33,491 nucleotides of DNA. It comes from an uncultured Actinomycetes bacterium (GTDB lineage Bacteria > Actinomycetota > Actinomycetes > Nanopelagicales > Nanopelagicaceae). Each line of letters starts with the position of its first letter. The stretch's first letter is position 1. The position numbers and the translations under genes are program-made. The notes under the pieces were generated by a model, which saw only the letters and a list, made by a program, of their open reading frames with translations, did no database searches and was not told where the DNA came from. Location of the stretch: the NCBI GenBank assembly GCA_903850565.1, contig CAINLV010000061.1, forward strand, positions 1 through 33,491, given 5' to 3'. Shown piece after piece: positions 25,065-33,491 of this stretch.

Positions 25065-26100
25065 TGAACAGCCTCCGCTAATGCAGAACCTATCTCAGAG
25101 GTACTGCGCTTGGAATTGCCACGAGCTAATAAATCTGCAGCAACAGCACGTTCGACATCGGCTGCAGCATCAGTTAAACCTAAATGATTGAGCATCATTG
25201 CCACGGACATAATTGTTGCGGTTGGATCGGCCAAACCTTTTCCAGCGATATCTGGAGCTGAACCATGAACTGGTTCGAACATAGATGGGAAAGCGCCGGT
25301 CGGATTAATGTTTCCCGAGGCCGCTAAACCAATTCCGCCGCATATTGCTGCCGCGATATCAGTCAAAATATCACCGAACAAGTTATCGGTTACCACTACA
25401 TCAAATCGCTCTGGGTTGGTTACAAAGAACATCGAGGCCGCATCTACGTGCAGATAATCAGTTGCGACGTCGGGATATTCCTTGGCAATTTCATTAAATG
25501 CCCGAGTCCACAATCCGCCAGCACGCGTAAGTACATTGTTCTTATGAACCAAAGTCAGCTTTTTGCGAGGACGTGCCGCGGCATTTTCGAAGGCATAACG
25601 AATCGCACGATCGGCCCCGCGCCGGGTATTAAGGCTTTCTTCGGTAGCAATTTCATGTTCGGTTCCGTAAGCAAGAACTCCGCCAGCCCCGACATAAGGA
25701 CCTTCGGTTCCTTCCCGAACCACAATGAAATCAATATCTTTTTCCCCGGCCAGGGGTGAGCTAACCCCAGGGAAAAGTTTCCCAGGACGCAAATTGATGT
25801 AATGATCAAAGGCAAAACGCAACTTCAATAATAAGCCACGTTCCAAAACGCCACTGGGAACGGTTGGATCGCCAACCGCACCTAAGAGAATTACATCTGC
25901 TTTGGCCAATTCTGCAATCACTGAATCGGGAAGTGTCTGGCCAGTGCGGTGCCAATACTTTGCGCCGAGGTCATACTCGGTTTGAGAGAAAGTCAGGTCA
26001 TATTTTTTGGCGATAACTGCCAAGACCTTTAAACCTTCGGCCACAACTTCTGGCCCAATTCCATCTCCTGCAATTACCGCAAGGTTTATGTTTCTGCTCA

Positions 26101-26101
<1 letters not shown>
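25061..26101 (-). CDS. leuB: 3-isopropylmalate dehydrogenase
   Basis: NAD-dependent beta-decarboxylating dehydrogenase of 346 residues, dimeric in the family. The N-terminal [16 protein letters not shown], the substrate-binding arginine region (RGLLLKLRF) and the [13 protein letters not shown] metal-binding block identify it. [13 protein letters not shown] is the nucleotide-binding loop. It oxidises 3-isopropylmalate in leucine synthesis and, in citramalate-users, the methylmalate intermediate for isoleucine. The ATG shares a base with the serA stop (TAATG), and its own stop overlaps ilvE. Isopropylmalate synthase and isomerase genes are not in the window. Confidence 0.95.
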
Positions 26102-28777
<2,676 letters not shown>

Positions 28778-28803
28778 TTACTGGGCTAGCCTAATTTTTA
28801 ACG

Positions 28804-29316
28804 CTATTCAGTGGAAATCGAGCCTGGTTTTAGCCCCCTGGACATGGCGACTAGCCCAGATTGGACTAATTCCAAGATTCCGAATGGCTCCAATACTCGA
28901 AGAAGTGCCTGGATTTTCTCGGCATTTCCCGTTGCTTCGATAGTGACAGCATCTTGAGCGACATCCACTACCTTCGCCCGAAAGAGTTGGACCGTTTCCA
29001 AAACCTGAGAGCGGGTAACCGGGGTTGTGAAAACTTTGACCAGCAAGAGCTCACGCTGAACCGATGTAATGGGATCCAATTGGGTAATGCTGATGACGTT
29101 GATCAATTTATCTAGTTGTTGGATGACTTGTTCCAATGCGTGACCTTCAACATTGATCACGATGGTCATTCTGGAAATATTTTCATCTTCAGTTGGACCA
29201 ACTGCTAATGAATCAATGTTGTAACCACGTCTGGAAAAGAGCGAGGCCACTCTGGCTAAAACGCCAGGGCTGTTTTCAACGAGTACGGAAAGGGTATGAG
29301 TCTGTTTAGTAGTCAT
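28804..29316 (-). CDS. ilvN: Acetolactate synthase small (regulatory) subunit
   Basis: Regulatory subunit of 170 residues with an N-terminal ACT domain (VLVENSPGVLARVASLFSRR, residues 11-30) that binds valine in the family, followed by the C-terminal domain that activates IlvB (ELLLVKVFTTPVTRSQVLET onward). The ATG at 29316 shares a base with the ilvB stop, and GGAG lies five bases upstream, within ilvB. Close coupling should keep the subunits stoichiometric. Confidence 0.96.
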   Translation of the reverse strand: MTTKQTHTLSVLVENSPGVLARVASLFSRRGYNIDSLAVGPTEDENISRMTIVINVEGHALEQVIQQLDKLINVISITQLDPITSVQRELLLVKVFTTPVTRSQVLETVQLFRAKVVDVAQDAVTIEATGNAEKIQALLRVLEPFGILELVQSGLVAMSRGLKPGSISTE

Positions 29317-31067
29317 TACAACTCCTGAGAGTCCCAGATTGGCGCCATAGAACGCGCAATCACTATGTCATCATTTGAAGTGCCAGCGGCGACCATTGGC
29401 CACACCATGGCATCGCGATGAACACTGAAGTCAACCACTACCGGCTGATCATTAATTTCCATCGCTTGGGCGATAGTGCGATCGACATCATCACGACTAT
29501 CGCATCGAAGACCCACGCAACCCATAGCTTCAGCCAATTTCGCGAAATCTGGAATGCGCTTTGAATGCAGATCGGTATTTGAATACCGCTGGTTATAAAA
29601 AAGTGTCTGCCATTGGCGAACCATGCCAAGGCTTTCGTTATTGATGATCGCTACTTTGATAGGGATGTTATTTAATGCGCAGGTAACTAATTCCTGATTA
29701 GTCATTTGGAAACATCCATCGCCATCAATTGCCCAAACGACTTTGTCTGGAGCGCCAACTTTTGCACCCATAGCAGCCGGGATGGAATATCCCATGGTTC
29801 CCAAACCACCAGAGTTAAGCCAAGTGCGCGGGTTTTCATAGGAAACAAATTGCGAGGCCCACATCTGATGCTGTCCGACCCCGGATACATAAATTGCCTC
29901 AGGACCAGCAATCTTTCCAAGACGTTCGATGACGAATTGTGGTGAGAGCGATCCATCTTCTGGATGGTCGTAACCCAATGGATAACGCGAGCGCCAAGAA
30001 TTTAACTGAATCCACCAGGCTGTCAGATCTGGCTTGCTCTTGGAATATTCGGCATTAAGCGCCGGAATTAGCGCTTCGATGGTGCGCTTGAGGTCGCCTA
30101 CTAAAGCGACATCGGCTCGTCGATTCTTTCCAATTTCCGCTGGGTCAATATCGGCATGAATTATCTTGGCTAGTGGCGCAAAGGAGGAGAGTTTTCCGGT
30201 TACGCGGTCGTCAAAGCGAGCGCCTAAGGTAATCAACAAATCTGCCTTTTGAAGCGCGGTGACTGCAGCGACGGTTCCGTGCATGCCGGGCATTCCAAGG
30301 TGCTGATGGTGTGAGTCCGGAAAGCCACCGCGAGCCATCAACGTTGTTACAACTGGCGCGCCGGTGAGTTCGGCAAGTTTGAGCAATTCTTTGTGCGCGT
30401 TGGATTTAATGACTCCGCCACCAACGTAAAGAACTGGGCTGCTGGACTCAGAAATAAGTCGCGCCGCATCCCGAACTGCACTGGTCTCTGGATCAAGCAC
30501 GGGGCTATAGCCGGCCAAGGAAAGACTTTCAGGCCAATTAAAAATCGTTTGGTTTTGCATGGCATCTTTGGCGATATCAACAAGTACCGCGCCAGGACGG
30601 CCAGTGCGAGCGATATGGAAAGCCTCAGCAATAGCTCGAGGAATATCAGCCGCATCGGTAACTAAATAATTATGTTTTGTAACGGGCATTGTGATGCCAC
30701 GAATATCTGCCTCTTGAAAGGCATCGGTTCCAATTGCACCAGACGCAACTTGACCTGTGATCGCCACGATTGGAACTGAATCCATCTGAGCATCGGCCAA
30801 GGGAGTAACTAAGTTGGTGGCACCAGGACCTGAAGTTGCAATGCAAACGCCTACTCGACCAGTTGCTTGGGCATAACCCGTTGCCGCATGGCCAGCGCCT
30901 TGCTCATGGCGCACCAGGATGTGGCGGATGGGGCTGTCGAAGATTGGGTCGTAGGCCGGCAAGATCGCGCCACCCGGGATGCCAAACATGACATCAACGC
31001 CAGCGTGCTCGAGGGATTTCACCAACGAGGTCGCCCCCGTCATTTTCGTACCGTTTTCGCTACTCAT
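29316..31067 (-). CDS. ilvB: Acetolactate synthase large (catalytic) subunit
   Basis: Thiamine-diphosphate enzyme of 583 residues that makes acetolactate (Val/Leu) or acetohydroxybutyrate (Ile). The catalytic glutamate is in [14 protein letters not shown] near residue 54, and the ThDP/Mg motif is [14 protein letters not shown] through INNESLGMV. It starts at ATG 31067 with GGGAG upstream. It is preceded by a leader-peptide attenuator (31141-31230), so its transcription is probably tuned by branched-chain aminoacyl-tRNA levels. With ilvN it forms the committed step of the cluster. Confidence 0.96.
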   Translation of the reverse strand: MSSENGTKMTGATSLVKSLEHAGVDVMFGIPGGAILPAYDPIFDSPIRHILVRHEQGAGHAATGYAQATGRVGVCIATSGPGATNLVTPLADAQMDSVPIVAITGQVASGAIGTDAFQEADIRGITMPVTKHNYLVTDAADIPRAIAEAFHIARTGRPGAVLVDIAKDAMQNQTIFNWPESLSLAGYSPVLDPETSAVRDAARLISESSSPVLYVGGGVIKSNAHKELLKLAELTGAPVVTTLMARGGFPDSHHQHLGMPGMHGTVAAVTALQKADLLITLGARFDDRVTGKLSSFAPLAKIIHADIDPAEIGKNRRADVALVGDLKRTIEALIPALNAEYSKSKPDLTAWWIQLNSWRSRYPLGYDHPEDGSLSPQFVIERLGKIAGPEAIYVSGVGQHQMWASQFVSYENPRTWLNSGGLGTMGYSIPAAMGAKVGAPDKVVWAIDGDGCFQMTNQELVTCALNNIPIKVAIINNESLGMVRQWQTLFYNQRYSNTDLHSKRIPDFAKLAEAMGCVGLRCDSRDDVDRTIAQAMEINDQPVVVDFSVHRDAMVWPMVAAGTSNDDIVIARSMAPIWDSQEL

Positions 31068-31140
31068 ATTCTTCTCCCTTCTCGTGTCGTGACCGAAGTC
31101 TTTCGTGCCTTACCCATATTCCCTAGGCAATTACCCTGTG

Positions 31141-31172
31141 AAATACGAAACCCCCCAGTTTTCACTGAGGGG
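31141..31172 (-). terminator. Attenuator terminator upstream of ilvB
   Basis: In minus-strand RNA CCCCUCAGU (31172-31164) pairs with ACUGGGGGG (31159-31151) around a GAAA tetraloop: nine pairs with one U-G. It is followed by UUUCGUAUUU. It lies about 75 bases before the ilvB ATG and one base beyond the first stem. The U-tract is interrupted, so termination efficiency is uncertain. Confidence 0.7.
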
Positions 31173-31173
31173 T

Positions 31174-31205
31174 AGCGCACGATCGATGATGCTAGATCGC
31201 GCGCT
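31174..31205 (-). promoter_or_regulatory. First stem of the ilvB attenuator
   Basis: In minus-strand RNA AGCGCGCGAUC (31205-31195) pairs with GAUCGUGCGCU (31184-31174): eleven pairs including one G-U, around a ten-base loop. The leader-peptide stop codon lies in the loop, so a ribosome finishing the peptide would open this stem, whereas one stalled at the Val-Val-Ile codons would sit mostly upstream of it. It resembles the pause or 1:2 hairpin of amino-acid attenuators. Confidence 0.6.
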
Positions 31206-31230
31206 TTCGGATTACCACGGCTTGTGCCAT
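31192..31230 (-). CDS. ilvB leader peptide
   Basis: A 12-codon reading frame encoding MAQAVVIRKRAI, with four branched-chain residues, three of them consecutive (Val-Val-Ile). It ends with TAG inside the loop of the first downstream stem and is followed by a terminator-like hairpin before ilvB. This is the signature of transcription attenuation by ribosome stalling. The predicted transcription start coincides with its ATG, so it would be translated as a leaderless message; no Shine-Dalgarno precedes it. Too short for standard gene calling; identified by position and codon content. Confidence 0.7.
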   Translation of the reverse strand: MAQAVVIRKRAI

Positions 31231-31236
31231 GTGCCA

Positions 31237-31265
31237 ATTCTCGCGCGATGCTTTATCTCCGTCAA
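31237..31265 (-). promoter_or_regulatory. Promoter of the ilvB leader
   Basis: Minus-strand TTGACG (31265-31260; five of six matches to TTGACA) and GAGAAT (31242-31237; four of six to TATAAT) are separated by exactly 17 bases. The predicted start, seven bases after the -10, is at 31230, the A of the leader-peptide ATG. It lies wholly within the ilvD-ilvB gap. Confidence 0.65.
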
Positions 31266-31298
31266 CCCCTGAGATAGGTATCTCATATTCTGATACGA

Positions 31299-32975
31299 CT
31301 AGCCGCAAACCGCTCCTTGTGAGGCCGATCCAACAACTTTTGAATATTTGGCCAAGACGCCACGACGATATTTATGCGCAAGTGGAGTCCATCCCACTTT
31401 GCGAAGTTCAAGCTCTGCCTCATCCACTAATAAATCCATAGTTCGAGTAGTGACATTGATTCGGACGAGATCGCCATTTTTTACGAAAGCAATGGGACCA
31501 CCGTCGACCGCTTCTGGAGTTACATGGCCTACACATAGGCCAGTGCTGCCACCGGAGAAGCGACCATCGGTGAGCAAGAGCGTGGTTTTTCCAAGCCCAG
31601 CCCCTTTGATAGCGCCAGTGATCATCAACATTTCGCGCATACCTGGTCCGCCTTTAGGACCTTCGTAGCGAATAACTACAACATCGCCAGCTTGAATGGA
31701 GCCATTTTCTAGCGCATCCATAGCCGCTTGCTCACGTTCGAAAACTTTGGCCGGACCTTCGAAAATATCGATATCGATGCCGGCCGTTTTGCAGACCGCG
31801 CCTTCCGGGGCAAGCGAACCCTTCAGAATGGTAATTCCACCACCTGCAGAGAGCGGTGACTTCACCGCATGGAGCACATCGCCATCAGGATCCAACGGAG
31901 TAACGTCCGCCAAGTTTTCGGCCATGGTCTTTCCTGTGACAGTCAGACAATCTCCATGAAGTAGACCAGCGTCCAAGAGTGCGCGAAGAACAACTGGAAT
32001 TCCGCCAACGCGATCGATATCTGTCATCACATATTTGCCGAAAGGTTTGAGATCTCCAAGAAGCGGAGTCTTGGAACTAATGCGTTGGAAATCTTCCAAA
32101 GTCAGATCAACTTCGGCTTCGTTGGCGATAGCCAAAATGTGCAAGACCGCATTAGTAGATCCACCCAGTGCCATCACAATTGTGATCGCATTCTCAAATG
32201 CTTTCTTGGTCAAAATTGTTCGTGTCGTTATTCCTTGCCGGATTAATTCCACAACCGCTGCGCCAGCTTTTTCAGCATAAGCATCGCGGCGGCGATCCAC
32301 TGCTGGAGGTGAGGCAGATCCAGGAAGTGATAGACCGAGAGCTTCACCGACAGCGGCCATAGTGTTTGCCGTGTACATACCGCCACAAGCACCTTCGCCC
32401 GGGCAGATGGCACGTTCGATTATATCCACTTGTTCTTGCGAAATAAGTCCACGAGCACATGCGCCGACCGCTTCGAAAGCGTCGATGATAGTTACATCTT
32501 TTCCATCAACATTTCCAGCCAACGTGGAACCGGCGTACACGAAAACACTTGCAACATCGATTCGGGCCGCAGCCATCATCATTCCAGGCAATGATTTATC
32601 ACAACCTGCAAAGGTGACCATTCCATCCAAGCGTTCTGCCTGCATCACTGTCTCCACAGAATCAGCGATAACTTCACGCGATACTAAAGAGAAATGCATT
32701 CCTTCATGACCCATGGAAATACCATCGGATACTGAAATTGTTCCGAATTGCATCGGAAAGCCACCAGCATCGATAACACCTTTTCGAGATGCTTTCGCTA
32801 AGCGATCCAAGGAGAGATTGCATGGGGTAATTTCATTCCACGAGGATGCAATACCGATTTGTGGTTTGACCCAATCTTCATCGCCCATTCCAACAGCTCG
32901 TAACATGCCTCTGGCCGGAGCTCGCTCCATTCCATCGGTGACCATCCCCGAACGAGGCTTCATGGAATTACTCAT
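31299..32975 (-). CDS. ilvD: Dihydroxyacid dehydratase
   Basis: Iron-sulfur dehydratase of 558 residues producing the 2-oxo acid precursors of Val, Leu and Ile. Cluster cysteines are visible at Cys52 (ITPCN), Cys125 (AGCDKS) and Cys197 ([11 protein letters not shown]). The shorter length compared with E. coli IlvD (616) is typical of the subgroup often found with [2Fe-2S] clusters, but cluster type is inference. [17 protein letters not shown] and [11 protein letters not shown] are further family blocks. ATG 32975 has GGGGGAG upstream. It lies 46 bases after gatB and 231 bases before ilvB, and probably has its own promoter. Confidence 0.96.
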   Translation of the reverse strand: MSNSMKPRSGMVTDGMERAPARGMLRAVGMGDEDWVKPQIGIASSWNEITPCNLSLDRLAKASRKGVIDAGGFPMQFGTISVSDGISMGHEGMHFSLVSREVIADSVETVMQAERLDGMVTFAGCDKSLPGMMMAAARIDVASVFVYAGSTLAGNVDGKDVTIIDAFEAVGACARGLISQEQVDIIERAICPGEGACGGMYTANTMAAVGEALGLSLPGSASPPAVDRRRDAYAEKAGAAVVELIRQGITTRTILTKKAFENAITIVMALGGSTNAVLHILAIANEAEVDLTLEDFQRISSKTPLLGDLKPFGKYVMTDIDRVGGIPVVLRALLDAGLLHGDCLTVTGKTMAENLADVTPLDPDGDVLHAVKSPLSAGGGITILKGSLAPEGAVCKTAGIDIDIFEGPAKVFEREQAAMDALENGSIQAGDVVVIRYEGPKGGPGMREMLMITGAIKGAGLGKTTLLLTDGRFSGGSTGLCVGHVTPEAVDGGPIAFVKNGDLVRINVTTRTMDLLVDEAELELRKVGWTPLAHKYRRGVLAKYSKVVGSASQGAVCG

Positions 32976-32988
32976 TGCCGCTCCCCCA

Positions 32989-32994
32989 GTTATA
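32989..32994 (-). promoter_or_regulatory. Candidate -10 box of ilvD
   Basis: TATAAC (five of six matches to TATAAT) lies in the 46-base gatB-ilvD gap, with the start expected just upstream of the GGGGGAG ribosome site. The -35 position (AAGGTA at 17 bases) is poor, so the call rests on one box. Confidence 0.35.
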
Positions 32995-33021
32995 CGTAGT
33001 AAGTGCTGATGTACCTTCTGA

Positions 33022-33491
33022 TTAACCTTGTCCTAAATGTTTTAACAGTAATTCTCGAACTTTGGCAGCATCTGCCTGACCGCCGGTAGCTTTCATAACT
33101 GCACCAATCAGCGCACCAGCGGCCGGAATATTGCCACCGCGAACGCGCTCAGCAGTATCTGGCTGGGATGCAATTGCAGTTTCGATGGCTGCCATCAGCG
33201 CAGAATCATCGGAGACAACTTTCAATCCACGCGCATCAATAACTTCTCGAGGAGAGCCTTCGCCAGAAATAACACCTTCTACTACTTGGCGAGCCAATTT
33301 ATCGGTCAATTCACCAGTGGCAATGAGGGCAATAATTTCCGCAACATGAGCGGGCGTAATCAAGGAAGTTGCCGCTACCTCTTTTTCATTGGCAAGTCGA
33401 GAAATTTCACCCAACCACCAACCTCTGGCTTTAGCTGGATCTGCACCCAAGTTGACGGTTTCTTCAACGGTATCCAATAATTCGGCATTTA
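33022..33491 (-). CDS. gatB: Aspartyl/glutamyl-tRNA amidotransferase subunit B, C-terminal part
   Basis: The frame is open from the right edge to the TAA at 33022 (about 156 residues visible; the N-terminal two-thirds lie outside). The visible part is the end of the GatB helical domain ([23 protein letters not shown]) and the C-terminal GatB/YqeY domain ending [11 protein letters not shown]. GatCAB amidates Glu-tRNA(Gln) or Asp-tRNA(Asn). [17 protein letters not shown] is the highly conserved tail block. Apparent starts inside the window are not real starts, because the frame continues upstream. Confidence 0.94.
   Translation of the reverse strand, partial: NAELLDTVEETVNLGADPAKARGWWLGEISRLANEKEVAATSLITPAHVAEIIALIATGELTDKLARQVVEGVISGEGSPREVIDARGLKVVSDDSALMAAIETAIASQPDTAERVRGGNIPAAGALIGAVMKATGGQADAAKVRELLLKHLGQG

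Noticed and set aside
28784-28791. GGCTAGCC palindrome in the ilvN-ilvC gap
   Set aside because: An 8-base perfect palindrome has no loop, and occurrences are expected by chance; no adjoining promoter or terminator signal was seen.
31266-31271. AGGGG upstream of the ilvB -35 box as an antiterminator pairing with the terminator CCCCU
   Set aside because: It lies upstream of the predicted transcription start and would not be in the leader RNA from that promoter.

Overview
The window looks like chromosomal DNA of an actinobacterium. By eye the GC content is close to 50%, which is low for the phylum. The gene order rpsB-tsf-pyrH-frr-cdsA-rlmN, the many GTG starts, the 1- to 4-base overlaps between genes and an ilvBNC operon behind a leader-peptide attenuator all fit Actinobacteria. 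Compact genes, polyamine and peptide uptake and modest GC would suit a streamlined freshwater lineage such as the Nanopelagicales (acI). That placement is inference, because no rRNA gene is present. No tRNA, CRISPR array, insertion sequence or phage gene was seen.

Positions 1-6414: a minus-strand oligopeptide-type ABC operon (binding protein, two permeases, and an ATPase cut by the window edge) diverges from a plus-strand lysR-gabT pair. The shared promoter region carries helically phased TATGC motifs, a candidate LysR operator. The gabT terminator lies inside the 3' end of the convergent gene.

Positions 6429-12991 (minus): a polyamine-use cluster, in transcription order patD (aminobutyraldehyde dehydrogenase), a spermidine/putrescine-type ABC transporter (potD-potA-potB-potC) and a speB-like ureohydrolase. 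With gabT it outlines uptake and conversion of agmatine or putrescine to GABA and succinate semialdehyde. No dedicated putrescine aminotransferase or succinate-semialdehyde dehydrogenase is present here. patD overlaps the end of rlmN, so the cluster is joined to the translation/lipid operon rpsB-tsf-pyrH-frr-cdsA-rlmN (12988-18168).

Positions 18448-21331: a plus-strand GH3 beta-glycosidase and a convergent TetR regulator with a 9-bp inverted-repeat operator candidate. They separate xerC from rpsB.

Positions 21481-33491 (minus): the end of gatB, then ilvD, an attenuator with a 12-residue leader peptide, ilvB-ilvN, ilvC-serA-leuB-ilvE-cimA, and xerC as last gene. These give the common branched-chain pathway, serine synthesis entry and citramalate-based (threonine-independent) isoleucine entry, almost all translationally coupled. 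The most rewarding non-coding signals are the ilvB attenuator with an apparently leaderless leader peptide, the lysR/peptide-transporter operator, the tetR operator and the structured rpsB leader. I found no clearly new protein system; the novelty is in regulation and gene linkage.
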